DNA of 64,000 bases from Psychrobacter lutiphocae DSM 21542. Its GTDB lineage: Bacteria > Pseudomonadota > Gammaproteobacteria > Pseudomonadales > Moraxellaceae. Positions 46,314-56,143 of this stretch are shown here, piece by piece. The notes beneath the pieces are model-generated. The model was not told the origin of the DNA and searched no databases. It saw only the letters and a list, made by a program, of their open reading frames with translations. The stretch is from NCBI RefSeq assembly GCF_000382145.1, contig NZ_KB907636.1:1-64000 (forward strand). The letters are read 5' to 3'. The translations under genes were made by a program, and so were the position numbers. Positions within the stretch are counted from its first letter, which is position 1, and each line of letters starts with the position of its first letter.

Positions 46314-46379
46314 AAGGGTGCAGGTTTAATTAATTGAATGCAAGTCTTGTTGATGTATGTGCATAAGCCTTAACTTTGG

Positions 46380-46952
46380 TCAAAAGTGATAGCAGCCTTT
46401 GCTATAAAGTTCATTAAGCCCAATCCACTCATGCTCCTTAAACGGGTATCTTTCAGCAACAGCAAACACACCCTCAGTAGTCACCACCGCCAACACATCA
46501 ATATCTATTAATACTTGTTGATTGCAGCTGTGCCCTATTTGTCGCTCAATAGCTTTGGTTGCTTGTACCAGTTCCTCCGTATCGATCTGCCCTACTGCTA
46601 TTTTGAGCAAGCCACACTGATTGGTATAATCAGGTTTAGGATTGTTAGCGGTAGCAGTATAGTCTGGGTTAACAAAAGCATCGGACCATGTACTTTGTTG
46701 ACATAGCTTGGATAGTTGATAACGAGCTTGCGCCAAGTGCTTATTGGCATTTTTATTACTGCCAAGCTCAACGATGTAACCGATAGCGTTGACAGTACGC
46801 AATTGTGCTAATGGACAAATAGCTGTAATAAAATGTGGCTTAACTATATTGTTTTCTAATGTATTGTTTATTTTGGACTTAGCAGGTATTGTGCTTTTTC
46901 TGCTTAGGCTATTTTGTTTGGTGTATATATGCTGTGTATTCACATGGCTCAT
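46380..46952 (-). CDS. folK: divergent HPPK-like protein (folate biosynthesis)
   Basis: A 190-aa homologue of 6-hydroxymethyl-dihydropterin pyrophosphokinase. The body starts at YIVELGSNKNANKHLAQARYQL (residues 59-80) after a 57-residue N-terminal extension not usual in the family. The magnesium-binding DxD is kept as IDIDVLA (D150, D152). The usual R-x-x-G-P-R/W-x-x-R stretch before it is replaced by QIGHSCNQQVL, so the Arg and Trp residues that grip ATP and pterin seem to be missing. It lies 230 bases downstream of folB. Activity is uncertain; another folK may exist elsewhere. Confidence 0.7.
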   Translation of the reverse strand: MSHVNTQHIYTKQNSLSRKSTIPAKSKINNTLENNIVKPHFITAICPLAQLRTVNAIGYIVELGSNKNANKHLAQARYQLSKLCQQSTWSDAFVNPDYTATANNPKPDYTNQCGLLKIAVGQIDTEELVQATKAIERQIGHSCNQQVLIDIDVLAVVTTEGVFAVAERYPFKEHEWIGLNELYSKGCYHF

Positions 46953-47185
46953 AAAAGCTTATCCTAGGATACTTGAGTCCTGGTCAGGGCGTTGTTAAGA
47001 TATAAATAAGCTACAAGGTAGATAAGCACCTGTACATTTTATTCATAATTAATTTTTATTCATTATTAATTTTAGTAATAAGTGCTTTTAATCATAAGTG
47101 CTTTTTGCCATTAGAGTAAGTTTTGCAAGGTTAAGGCTTGTTAAACATTTTAACCCGTCAATTTACAGAGTAGTAATTAGCAATC

Positions 47186-47545
47186 CTAGCCAGCCGTTCT
47201 AACTATCTGCACCGCTACCGTCTCTGCTTCATAAATGGCGGTTGGCTTAGCCACAGTCACCTTAACTTGGCTGGTACTGTATTTTGCCAAAATACCTTCA
47301 GCTATATATTCTGCCAGCCTTTCTATTAATTTGGCCTGTTGTTGCTGACACCATTGCCTAATGTCATCACACACTTCTTTATAGTTAATAGCATCCTCAA
47401 TATCATCGCTTTTGCCAGCTTTGCTAATATCAGTACTCATTACCACATCGACTACCAAGGGCTGCTCTATTGCTCGCTCCCAGTCAAAGACGCCGATAAC
47501 TGCTTGTACTTTCAAACCTTTGATGATGACTTTATCTACACTCAT
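47186..47545 (-). CDS. folB: dihydroneopterin aldolase
   Basis: A 119-aa enzyme that splits dihydroneopterin to the HPPK substrate and glycolaldehyde. Family marks are IIKGLKVQAVIGVFDWERAIEQPLVVDV at the N-terminus, the catalytic Glu region INYKEV and K in VKVTVAKPTAIYEAETVAVQI. The length is standard. It sits upstream of the folK-like gene and shares its direction, as expected for the folate pathway. Confidence 0.92.
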   Translation of the reverse strand: MSVDKVIIKGLKVQAVIGVFDWERAIEQPLVVDVVMSTDISKAGKSDDIEDAINYKEVCDDIRQWCQQQQAKLIERLAEYIAEGILAKYSTSQVKVTVAKPTAIYEAETVAVQIVRTAG

Positions 47546-47584
47546 TTTATTTTGCTTCTATTTTTTGATTAGGGACAGTTATGG

Positions 47585-48538
47585 CTAGAATTTACTTTGC
47601 AAACGTTTTAAAACTTTACTTGGACGATTTTGCCACAAATCAATACTAAACAATACCAAGCCAATCCAAATTAAACTAAATATAATCAAGCGCTTGCTAT
47701 CAAATGGCTCATGATAATAAAAAACAGCCAAACAAAAGATAATGGTCGGAGTTAAGTAATTCATAAAGCTTAATATACTATACGCCACCATTTTCGTTGA
47801 TTGATTAAATAGCAATAAAGGTACCAAAGTTACCGGTCCTGCCAGCATCAAAAACCAAATGTCTGAACTCCACCAAAACGCCAACTGCGAGCTGGCAACA
47901 TCTGCTTGCAAAAACCACCAAATACAAATCGGCAGTAATAAAGCAGTTTCTAAAAATAGCGCATCCAACGCTTGTAGCGGTGTTTTTCTTTGCATGACCC
48001 CATAGACGCTAAACGACAATGCTAGTACCAAAGATACTATCGGTAATTTGCCGAGCATCACCACTTGTATCAACACCGATGATAGCGCAAATGCCACAGC
48101 TAACCACTGTAATGGTCGTAACCTTTCTTTTAAAACCACCAACGACAGCATAATGCCAACTAAGGGACTAATAAAATAACCCAAACTGGCTTCTAAAATC
48201 TGATTGGCATTAACCGCCCACACATAAGTAAGCCAGTTACACCCGATGATCAAGCCCGAAACAAAAGTAACCCAAATCAAGCGAGGATTGTTTTTTAGAG
48301 TAGTCAGCCATTGCCAACGCTTGCCTATAATAAGCACCAAACTTAAACAGACAAAAGTCCAAACAATGCGATGACCGATAATCTCAACCGCATTGTATTG
48401 ACCCAATTGTTTAAAATAAAACGGAAAGCTACCCCAAATAATAAAGGCGGCCAGTGCAGTTAACACCCCTTTATTGGTAGTGCGAACGACAGCAGGTTGT
48501 TGCTTTGTGTGTGCATTATTCGAGGCATCAATAGACAT
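47585..48538 (-). CDS. rarD: EamA-family transporter RarD
   Basis: A 317-aa inner-membrane protein with ten predicted transmembrane segments in two EamA halves. The RarD signature is clear: GVLTALAAFIIWGSFPFYFKQLGQYNAVEIIGHRIVW at the start, then NQILEASLGYFISPLVGIMLSLVVLKERL and SFMNYLTPTIIFCLAVFYYHEPF. Members are drug/metabolite transporters, annotated as chloramphenicol-sensitive, but the true substrate is unknown. Its neighbours have no obvious link. Confidence 0.9.
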   Translation of the reverse strand: MSIDASNNAHTKQQPAVVRTTNKGVLTALAAFIIWGSFPFYFKQLGQYNAVEIIGHRIVWTFVCLSLVLIIGKRWQWLTTLKNNPRLIWVTFVSGLIIGCNWLTYVWAVNANQILEASLGYFISPLVGIMLSLVVLKERLRPLQWLAVAFALSSVLIQVVMLGKLPIVSLVLALSFSVYGVMQRKTPLQALDALFLETALLLPICIWWFLQADVASSQLAFWWSSDIWFLMLAGPVTLVPLLLFNQSTKMVAYSILSFMNYLTPTIIFCLAVFYYHEPFDSKRLIIFSLIWIGLVLFSIDLWQNRPSKVLKRLQSKF

Positions 48539-48639
48539 ATCAACAAAATCCCAAATATAGTCGTATTCAAAAACAGGGTACCATCAAAGAGCAAAAATAT
48601 AATTGACCATATTACCAGCAACCAACAACAATTGACCTA

Positions 48640-48672
48640 AAAAGTAAAGCCATCCCCAATCTGGATGGCTTG
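48640..48672 (-). terminator. intrinsic terminator after tyrA-aroA
   Basis: AAGCCATCC and GGATGGCTT form a 9-bp stem with a short loop; on the minus strand a TTTACTTTTT tract follows. It lies about 80 bases past the tyrA-aroA stop. Confidence 0.75.
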
Positions 48673-48751
48673 CTTGCTCAAGCATACAACCTAACTACTT
48701 TACTTTATAAAGCAGCTAAAATAGCTTTAAAAATAAAAGCTAAAACAGAAG

Positions 48752-51073
48752 CTAAACCGTACGGGTAGCGATCGTCATACCAATCTTGTTGGCAAGCTCT
48801 GAAAATCCAGGGAAACTAGTGTTTACCGTTTCTACTCCATTGATGGTAATGGTGTCACTAGCTCTTAAACTAGCTACCGCAAAGCTCATGGCAATACGAT
48901 GATCATGGTGTGAGTAAATCTCACCACCACCAAATACCGCTGGCAGCGCACTGGTAGCATTGTCATCTTGCTCAGCTAAGCCTTTCCCTTCAATGATAAT
49001 GCCATCTTCAGTTACCGTACAGTTCACCCCTAGCTGAGTTAAGCCATCAGCCATTACGGCAATACGATCTGACTCTTTGACTCGTAACTCTTTGGCTCCA
49101 CTCAATACAGTTTGACCTATCGCACAGCTGGCTGCCACAAATAGTACAGGAAACTCATCAATAGCAAGCGGTACCAGATGCTCAGGAATATGAATACCAG
49201 TTAATGGCGCTGACCTAATAGTAATATCTGCGACAGGCTCACCACCGACAAAGGTTTCATTGCTTAGGCTAATATCAGCATTCATTAACTGTAAAATATC
49301 AATAATGCCCGTGCGAGTTGGATTCATACCCACTTTTGTAATGGTAATTTCACTATTTTGGGCAATACTTGCTGCTACCATAAAAAAGGCTGCGGAAGAA
49401 ATATCCGCAGGCACCGCAATATCACAAGCCGTCAACTTACCGCCGCCTTCGACACTGATACGATTGCCTTCGATTTGAACCTCATAGCCAAAAGCTGACA
49501 GCATACGCTCAGTATGATCACGACTGACCTCAGGCTGAATCACTGTGGTCTTACCTGTTGCCCATAAACCTGCTAACAGCAGACATGACTTGACTTGTGC
49601 TGACGCCACAGGCATTTCATAAGTAATACCGTGCAATTGGCTACCTCGCTTATCACTACCAGTAATACTAATCGGTGCTGTACCACGCTCACCCGTTGTT
49701 TGCAAAGTAGCACCCATTTCACGTAATGGCTTGGCAACCCGCTCCATCGGACGCTTTGATAAACTAGCATCACCAGTTAACACACTATCAAACTTTTGCG
49801 CCGCCAAAATACCAGATAATAGGCGCATAGTAGTGCCTGAGTTCCCCATATATAAGGGAGTTCGGCTTGGTTTTAGCCCGTTAATACCGACACCATGAAT
49901 GACCACTTCGCCATTTTCTGGACCTTCAATGGTCACGCCCATATCGCGAAATGCTTGCAAAGTCGCCAGCGCATCTTCGCCTTCCAAAAAACCACTAACT
50001 TTGGTAATACCTTCTGCTAAACTACCAAACATAATACTGCGATGCGAGATAGACTTATCACCAGGCACTTCAATGGTGCCGTTAATGGTGCGACTTGGGG
50101 TAATGATATAAGTGCTTGACACGTGCGTTGAATGAGCCATAGAGTTTTCCGTATGAGATGTTTCCGTAAGTTGCTTTGTATAGGGGGTGCTGGTAAGCAT
50201 ATGACCAAAATGCTTTCTAGCAGATTGAGCTCGGCCTAATAAACCCAGCAATTGAGTCGAGTCTTCTTGCTTTATTAAATAACGTAACTTAGCTAAATAC
50301 TCACTGTATTCATCCAAGGCGTTGAGCAATGCTGGCTTATTGGCAATAAAAATATCATGCCACATCACAGGGTCACTGGCAGCAATACGGGTAAAATCCC
50401 GAAACCCGCCAGCGGCATAACGAAAAATATCCATATTATCATCATGACTAGCAAGCTGCTCGACTAGATTAAACGCTAATAAGTGGGGTAAATGACTGGT
50501 ATAAGCCAACACTGCATCATGATGTGCCACATCCATTTTCATGATAGTTGCACCCACTGCTTGCCATAAATCACTGATTTGTAAAACCGCTTGCGGTCGA
50601 GTCGTCTTTAAGGGACATATAATCAAACTATGATTAACAAACAAATCCGCTCGGCGTGAATGAAAGCCAGACTGCTCAGCACCAGCTATCGGATGCGCAG
50701 GTACCAAGCCTGAAGGCAAGTGACCAAAAACTTGTTTGGCAGCAGTTACGACATTTTGTTTGGTGCTACACACATCACTAATAATACAATCTTCTGCTAC
50801 CAAACCCTGTGTTATCGCCTGCTGTATCTCTGTAAATACACCAGTCACAGCTTTCACAGGCACCGCAACAATAATGCAATCGCTATCAACAACCACATCA
50901 GCCAATTTGGCACTGCCAGCTATGATAACTTGTGCATCAAGAGCTGCTTGAACACTTGCTGGCTGCCTATCTACTGCAACAATACGGGTAGCAAGCTGTC
51001 TATCTTTTATTGCTTGTGCTAAGCTTGCACCGATCAGGCCCAGTCCAATAATACAAACCTGTTCAAACAACAT
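48752..51073 (-). CDS. tyrA-aroA: bifunctional prephenate dehydrogenase / EPSP synthase fusion
   Basis: A 773-aa fusion of two aromatic amino-acid enzymes. Residues 1-290 are the NAD-dependent TyrA part (Rossmann motif GLGLIGASLAQAI at 10-22, then HPIAGAEQSGF). A 30-residue linker leads to the AroA part from about 322 (TPSRTINGTIEVPGDKSISHR), with GNSGTTMRLLSG, the Lys/Arg residues and the RVKESDRI motif. It makes EPSP and arogenate/hydroxyphenylpyruvate. The fusion is characteristic of Moraxellaceae and some pseudomonads. It follows hisC and pheA in one leftward set. Confidence 0.95.
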   Translation of the reverse strand: MLFEQVCIIGLGLIGASLAQAIKDRQLATRIVAVDRQPASVQAALDAQVIIAGSAKLADVVVDSDCIIVAVPVKAVTGVFTEIQQAITQGLVAEDCIISDVCSTKQNVVTAAKQVFGHLPSGLVPAHPIAGAEQSGFHSRRADLFVNHSLIICPLKTTRPQAVLQISDLWQAVGATIMKMDVAHHDAVLAYTSHLPHLLAFNLVEQLASHDDNMDIFRYAAGGFRDFTRIAASDPVMWHDIFIANKPALLNALDEYSEYLAKLRYLIKQEDSTQLLGLLGRAQSARKHFGHMLTSTPYTKQLTETSHTENSMAHSTHVSSTYIITPSRTINGTIEVPGDKSISHRSIMFGSLAEGITKVSGFLEGEDALATLQAFRDMGVTIEGPENGEVVIHGVGINGLKPSRTPLYMGNSGTTMRLLSGILAAQKFDSVLTGDASLSKRPMERVAKPLREMGATLQTTGERGTAPISITGSDKRGSQLHGITYEMPVASAQVKSCLLLAGLWATGKTTVIQPEVSRDHTERMLSAFGYEVQIEGNRISVEGGGKLTACDIAVPADISSAAFFMVAASIAQNSEITITKVGMNPTRTGIIDILQLMNADISLSNETFVGGEPVADITIRSAPLTGIHIPEHLVPLAIDEFPVLFVAASCAIGQTVLSGAKELRVKESDRIAVMADGLTQLGVNCTVTEDGIIIEGKGLAEQDDNATSALPAVFGGGEIYSHHDHRIAMSFAVASLRASDTITINGVETVNTSFPGFSELANKIGMTIATRTV

Positions 51074-51181
51074 GATTAAGTTACCTATTTGATATATCTG
51101 TTTTTAGCTTAGAAGCTGTATACCCTGTATACCACAGCGTATCTTTATTTTAAAAAAATGGGGATAAAAAATTGCAAATCT

Positions 51182-52294
51182 TTAAAGCGATTCAAGTACA
51201 TCACGTAGCGTATCAATTAACCGTGTATTGTCTTCAGGCGTGCCAACTGTTATACGTAACCAGCCTTCAAGCCCATAGCTGCGTAATGAACGCACGATGA
51301 CACCTTGTTGCAACAGACCCTCATAGATGGCATCCACATCACCCACACTGGCGGCATTGACCATCACAAAGCTGGCATAAGATGGCATAAAGTCTAAACC
51401 TAAGGCGTCAAACTGTTTGCAAACCCAGCGCATCTGTCCATGATTTATTTTGTATACTTTGGCAATAAAGTCTTGATCTTCAAGTGCTGCAATCGCAGCC
51501 GATTGTGCTAGTGCATTGACATTGTATGGCAAACGTACCCGATTTAACACTTCTGCTATTTGCGAATGGCTTAATGCATAGCCAATACGCAATGACGCCA
51601 AACCATATGCTTTAGAAAAGGTGCGGACAATAATGACGTTATCAAACGCATCTAACAACGCGCTATTATCACTTTCAGGACAGTACTCTATATAGGCCTC
51701 ATCCAATACCACAAGCACCTGCTCTGGTATATTGGCAACAAAATTATGTATTTGCTGTTGGGACAATAGTGTTCCAGTTGGGTTGTTGGGATTGGCTATA
51801 AATACCAAGCGCGTATTTGGCGTCTGCTTCACCGCTTCTAGCATGGCATCTAAGTCATGCGCATAACGCTTCGCTGGCACTTCAACACCTCTAGCTCCTA
51901 CAATTTTTGCAAGCATTGGAAATACAAAAAATGCATATTGACTATAAATAATTGCCTCATCTGGTGCCACAAAGCTATGGGCGATGATCTGCATTAAGTC
52001 AATTGCACCATTGCCTAAAGTTATTTGGCTGCGCTTACGGTCCGTCAGCTGTGCAATGGCCAACTTTAGCTCATCACCGCGACAGTCTGGGTAGCGAGCC
52101 AAATGACCCAACTGCTCTGTAATAGCCAAGGTAACATGCGGTGAACTGCCGAGTGCATTTTCATTACTGGCAAGTTTCAACACATTATTGACATCATACT
52201 CACGCTTGAGCTCATCCACAGTTTTTCCTGCTTGATAAACATCTAGCTGGTTGATACTGTCATAAGCTGGAGAAAAAAACGTTTTTTGACTCAT
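51182..52294 (-). CDS. hisC: histidinol-phosphate / aromatic aminotransferase
   Basis: A 370-aa PLP-dependent fold-type I aminotransferase. NPNNPTGTLLS, the Asp in VLDEAYIEY and the PLP Lys in RTFSKAYGLASLRIGYALS are all present. In this operon, between pheA and tyrA-aroA, it probably acts also on phenylpyruvate or hydroxyphenylpyruvate to make Phe and Tyr, as in other gammaproteobacteria with this gene order. Confidence 0.92.
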   Translation of the reverse strand: MSQKTFFSPAYDSINQLDVYQAGKTVDELKREYDVNNVLKLASNENALGSSPHVTLAITEQLGHLARYPDCRGDELKLAIAQLTDRKRSQITLGNGAIDLMQIIAHSFVAPDEAIIYSQYAFFVFPMLAKIVGARGVEVPAKRYAHDLDAMLEAVKQTPNTRLVFIANPNNPTGTLLSQQQIHNFVANIPEQVLVVLDEAYIEYCPESDNSALLDAFDNVIIVRTFSKAYGLASLRIGYALSHSQIAEVLNRVRLPYNVNALAQSAAIAALEDQDFIAKVYKINHGQMRWVCKQFDALGLDFMPSYASFVMVNAASVGDVDAIYEGLLQQGVIVRSLRSYGLEGWLRITVGTPEDNTRLIDTLRDVLESL

Positions 52295-52454
52295 GGGGCT
52301 ATCCTGACTAATTAAACGAAAAACAATTTTTGTTATACCGCCAAAACGATTTAATAAAATACGAGACGCTCAGCAAAAGCATCTTTAGTTAACCTTAAAT
52401 TGTAAGCCTTAGGCTATAAAACCTAACAGCTCAAAGAACAAAACAACCAAAGCC

Positions 52455-53606
52455 TTAAATTACCGCTTGCGGATAAGAGCCTAGTACACGTAAATCACGA
52501 ACCATAGGACGCATTTCATCAATGGCTGCTTGTACATTGGTATCTTCGATATGACCTTCCATATCAATAAAGAAAACATAGGCCCATTTATTTGGACGCT
52601 CTGGTCGGGTTTCAATACTGGTCATTGATACCCCATGCTTTGATAAAGGCTTTAAAATTTCAATCAATGCACCAGCCTTGTTGTGTGCAGAGACCAAAAT
52701 AGAAGTTTTGTCCTGACCAGAAGGGGCAATATCTTCATGACCGATAATCAAAAACCGAGTGGTGTTGCTTGGATTGTCTTCGATATTCTCATGCAGCTTA
52801 TGTAGATCATATTCAGCTGCTGCTACATCACCAGCAATGGCAGCAGAATGCCACTCATGCTGTAAGCGTCTTGCCGCCTCTCCGTTACTAGATACCTGTA
52901 CACGCTCAACATTTGGATAATTAACATCCAACCAATGACGACATTGCGCCAAAGACTGTTGATGAGAATAAATGCGACTTAAACTGTCTATCTTGGTATG
53001 ACGAGCAACCAGGAAGTTATGATGGATCGGTAACTCCACCTCACCAATAATCTTTAATGATGAATTTAAAAAGCCATCTAATGTATGATTAACCACACCT
53101 TCAGATGAGTTTTCAACAGGCACCACACCATACATAGCTGAGCCAGCTTCTACTTCGCGGAACACATCGGTAATGGTCGTTAACGGTACTGTGGTTGACG
53201 CCTTACCAAAGTGTTTTAATGCAGCTGCATGAGTAAAAGTACCCACTGGGCCTAAAAAGGCAATCTTTTGTGGTGCTTCTAAATCCAGACACACTGACAT
53301 AATTTCACGAAACAAGCGTGCCATTTTTTCATCACTAATCGGGCTATCTGACGCCTGGTTACGCTTCATAATATTTTTTAAGACTTGCGCTTCACGCTCA
53401 GGACGATAAAAAATGGGATTACTGTCCACTTCATTTGCGTAGGTTTTTTTAAATTCACCTACCTGTTTTGCAAGTTTGGCACGATTACTGATCAGTTGTA
53501 GTAACTCACCATCAACCTGATCTATTTTTTGACGTAGCTCAACTAGCTTGTCTTCTGCAACTTCCGTGATATTTGTCTGGTTATTATTATTTGTTGATGA
53601 TGTCAT
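52455..53606 (-). CDS. pheA: bifunctional chorismate mutase / prephenate dehydratase
   Basis: A 383-aa P-protein. The N-terminal AroQ chorismate mutase is residues 18-100 (LVELRQKIDQVDGELLQLISNRAKLAKQVGEFK). The prephenate dehydratase core starts at KIAFLGPVGTFTHAAALKHFG and includes VVPVENSSEGVVNHTLD and NTTRFLIIG. A C-terminal ACT domain (TSILVSAHNKAGALIEILKPLSKHGVSMTSIETRPERPNKWAYVFF) gives phenylalanine feedback control. It heads the pheA-hisC-tyrA-aroA set. Confidence 0.95.
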   Translation of the reverse strand: MTSSTNNNNQTNITEVAEDKLVELRQKIDQVDGELLQLISNRAKLAKQVGEFKKTYANEVDSNPIFYRPEREAQVLKNIMKRNQASDSPISDEKMARLFREIMSVCLDLEAPQKIAFLGPVGTFTHAAALKHFGKASTTVPLTTITDVFREVEAGSAMYGVVPVENSSEGVVNHTLDGFLNSSLKIIGEVELPIHHNFLVARHTKIDSLSRIYSHQQSLAQCRHWLDVNYPNVERVQVSSNGEAARRLQHEWHSAAIAGDVAAAEYDLHKLHENIEDNPSNTTRFLIIGHEDIAPSGQDKTSILVSAHNKAGALIEILKPLSKHGVSMTSIETRPERPNKWAYVFFIDMEGHIEDTNVQAAIDEMRPMVRDLRVLGSYPQAVI

Positions 53607-54177
53607 AAAAAAGCCTTTGAGTCATGTTATGATAAATGGATTTAATAAAATACAGCAACTGCTTGCTCAACTACGCCTATTATTTCTATGTTCTATACTT
53701 TTAGCATTGAATGCGCTTAACAGTTTATGTCATGTGCTCACTCAACTGCTCATATTAATAAACAACGTCATATTAATAAACAACGATAACAGAGTTCAAC
53801 CTGATTAACTAAAGTTCAACCTGATTAACTAAAGCTCAACCTGATTAACTAAAGCTCAACTTAATTAACTAAGACTCAGTCTAATTTTAATTACTTGCTA
53901 TATCACTAAGCCAACTCCAATAATGCGAGTAAATCCAATTAAGTATAGCACCCTTTTATTTGTCGCTTAAAATGAATTGAATTAAAAAGCAAGCCAGTTA
54001 GATTAATCAGCAAAAATAGCTTAAAATAGCCCAGAAAATTTAAGAGCAAGCATCCTCTTAAAAAGTCTTATTAAATAGTCTTAGCTGACTGCAATTAATA
54101 GTATAACGTTAGCACAAAATTTGAAACAATAACCCTTGATATTTTTTCATTTGTTAGTAATCAATTAGGAATACATC
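53607..54177. other. intergenic region between pheA and tal
   Basis: About 570 AT-rich bases between divergent genes. It contains the 20-bp tandem array at 53793-53872. No RNA gene or convincing frame is seen; the tal RBS (AGGA near 54169) is at its end. Confidence 0.45.
53793..53872. repeat. four tandem 20-bp units
   Basis: Four consecutive units of AGTTCAACCTGATTAACTAA; units 1 and 2 are identical, unit 3 differs at one base and unit 4 at three. A decayed fifth unit (GACTCAGTCTAATT) follows. The array is non-coding, between pheA and tal. Confidence 0.85.
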
Positions 54178-55125
54178 ATGAGTGCCTTATCGCAGCTACA
54201 AACCATGACCACCATAGTCGCAGATACTGGTGATTTAAGCGCCATTGCTCGACTCAAGCCAGTTGACGCCACGACAAACCCAAGCTTAATTACCAAAGCC
54301 CTCACCCATCCTGACAAACAAGCCATGCTTGCTGACACCCTCAATCGCTATTCAAGCCATGACGATGACATGATTGATAAAGTCATTGATGACTTAACCA
54401 TTCAAGTCGGCTGCGATATCTTAAAGCTAATCGAAGGCCGCGTATCGACCGAAGTGGATGCTAGATTGTCCTACGACACAGCAGCTACTATATCTAAAGC
54501 CCATGAGTTTATGGAGGCATATCAACGTGCTGGTGTCGATAAAGATCGTATCTTAATCAAAATCGCTGCCACTTGGCAGGGCATTAAAGCCGCTGAGCAA
54601 CTCGAAAAAGAAGGCATTCATTGTAACCTAACCCTTATCTTTGGTCAGCATCAAGCCGTTGCCTGTGCTGAGGCTGGCGTCACCTTGATTTCACCCTTTG
54701 TCGGTCGTATTTTGGACTGGCAAAAGCGTGAGCAAAATCGTCAAAATATTCCTATTTCCGATGACATGGGCGTCCAGTCAGTAAAACGCACCTATCAATA
54801 TTACAAGCAGCATGGCTACAAAACTCAAGTGATGGGTGCAAGCTTTAGAAGTGTCGATCAAATTTTGGCGCTGGCAGGTTGTGACTTATTAACCATTTCA
54901 CCAGATTTACTCGATGAGCTGGCAGCACTAGAGACACCAGTGACTCAAGCCTTATCAGCCGATATGGTCAGTGATGTGATGCCCAAAGTGACCTTGACTG
55001 AAGATGAATTTAACGCCGCTTATGAGCAAGACAGCATCACCCAGCATTTATTACCCAAAGGAATCGATGGCTTTATTAATGCCCGTGATGAGCTAGCAAA
55101 AGCTTTAATACAGTTAAGCAAATAG
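54178..55125 (+). CDS. tal: transaldolase
   Basis: A 315-aa pentose-phosphate enzyme moving a dihydroxyacetone unit between sugar phosphates. The family start LSQLQTMTTIVADTGDLSAIARLKPVDATTNPSLITKA and the Schiff-base Lys128 (ILIKIAATWQG) are present, with the C-terminal phosphate-binding GASFRS. It matches the TalB-type (class I, about 316 aa). It is monocistronic with a terminator at 55222. Confidence 0.95.
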   Translation: MSALSQLQTMTTIVADTGDLSAIARLKPVDATTNPSLITKALTHPDKQAMLADTLNRYSSHDDDMIDKVIDDLTIQVGCDILKLIEGRVSTEVDARLSYDTAATISKAHEFMEAYQRAGVDKDRILIKIAATWQGIKAAEQLEKEGIHCNLTLIFGQHQAVACAEAGVTLISPFVGRILDWQKREQNRQNIPISDDMGVQSVKRTYQYYKQHGYKTQVMGASFRSVDQILALAGCDLLTISPDLLDELAALETPVTQALSADMVSDVMPKVTLTEDEFNAAYEQDSITQHLLPKGIDGFINARDELAKALIQLSK

Positions 55126-55134
55126 CTAATTTTT

Positions 55135-55190
55135 AAGCACAAATTTGTAAGCACAAATTTGTAAGCTCAGGCTTGTAAGCTCAGGCTTGT
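55135..55190. repeat. four tandem 14-bp units after tal
   Basis: Two copies of AAGCACAAATTTGT followed directly by two copies of AAGCTCAGGCTTGT. The unit pairs differ by a compact block but keep the same length and ends. It lies between the tal stop and its terminator. Confidence 0.8.
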
Positions 55191-55221
55191 AAACACTGAC
55201 AAGCAACAAAACCTGTACATC

Positions 55222-55264
55222 AAAAAAACAGGCTGGCGTATTATCCGCATTAGCCTGTTTTTTA
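55222..55264. terminator. intrinsic terminator between tal and apt
   Basis: AAAAAACAGGCT and AGCCTGTTTTTT form a 12-bp stem with a larger imperfect loop. A-rich and T-rich sides allow use by both convergent genes. Confidence 0.8.
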
Positions 55265-55338
55265 TTTTTTGTATATAAACTCTGTTGCTTGTAAATTTTT
55301 AAGCTTTAAGCTTTAAACTTTAAGCTAATTGCTCAGAA

Positions 55339-55911
55339 CTAGCCTTCTAACACAGAATACACCGGCAAAGGAAACTCACCGTGCAACTCAATCAAATCTA
55401 ACAATACCAATACACCCACAACCGCATGACCTGCCTCTTCACACAAATGATAGGCTGTCTTTAAGGTGCCGCCAGTTGCCAAAATATCATCCACCAGCAA
55501 CACCTTGCAGGCCTGCATATTATCTTGAATCTCTAATGTGTCATCACCGTACTCTAAGGCGTAGGACTTATTGCCAACCGGTGGTGGCAATTTGCCTGGC
55601 TTGCGCAGCAATATGATGCCTTTACCCAGCCGCCCAGCCAACAAACTGGCAAATACAAAGCCACGGGCCTCAATGGCGACCAAACAATCCACCTTATCCA
55701 ATAAGCCCTCTGGCAAAGCGCCCAACATAGCATCTATCACTTCATTAACATGACTTAATAACAAAGGGGTGATGTCATAAAAATCAATACCAGGCTTAGG
55801 AAAATCTGGCACAGTTCGAATGGCTTGCCATAAAGGATGGCTTTTTTGTTTGGCCTCTGCACTTGCGGCTTGAGCTTGTAATTGTGACGGACTAGGGGTC
55901 TGCTTACTCAT
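55339..55911 (-). CDS. apt: adenine phosphoribosyltransferase
   Basis: A 190-aa purine-salvage enzyme converting adenine and PRPP to AMP. The PRPP motif VLLVDDILATGGTLKTA and the Apt-type PDFPKPGIDFYDITPLL start are intact, as is the EARGFVFASLLAGRLGKG dimer segment. The N-terminal 20 residues are a Gln/Ala-rich extension. It is convergent with tal. Confidence 0.94.
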   Translation of the reverse strand: MSKQTPSPSQLQAQAASAEAKQKSHPLWQAIRTVPDFPKPGIDFYDITPLLLSHVNEVIDAMLGALPEGLLDKVDCLVAIEARGFVFASLLAGRLGKGIILLRKPGKLPPPVGNKSYALEYGDDTLEIQDNMQACKVLLVDDILATGGTLKTAYHLCEEAGHAVVGVLVLLDLIELHGEFPLPVYSVLEG

Positions 55912-56072
55912 AATTTATTCCAACACTAATTTATTGGTAACAGCTTGTGTTTAACGATGTGTTTAACAAAAGGACATCACGCCATCACAGTTAAGCTATG
56001 ATGACCTGATACGGGTATAAAACAAACATATATTTATTTTAACATATGTTGGCGACACTTTAGCCGCTTAGC

Positions 56073-56101
56073 TTGTTGTCATCCTAAGATATGGGTATAA
56101 T
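56073..56101 (+). promoter_or_regulatory. probable promoter of the rubredoxin gene
   Basis: TTGTTG at 56073-56078 and TATAAT at 56096-56101 with a 17-base spacer, about 43 bases before the rubredoxin ATG. The -10 box is perfect and the -35 matches four of six. Confidence 0.6.
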
Positions 56102-56143
56102 CTGAACCTAAACGCACTAATTAATTTAATTTGAGATTGCATC

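Noticed and set aside
53548-53808. 86-aa hydrophobic frame near the pheA start
   Set aside because: It overlaps the pheA start on the other strand and runs into the tandem repeat; low-complexity Leu-rich text without likeness.
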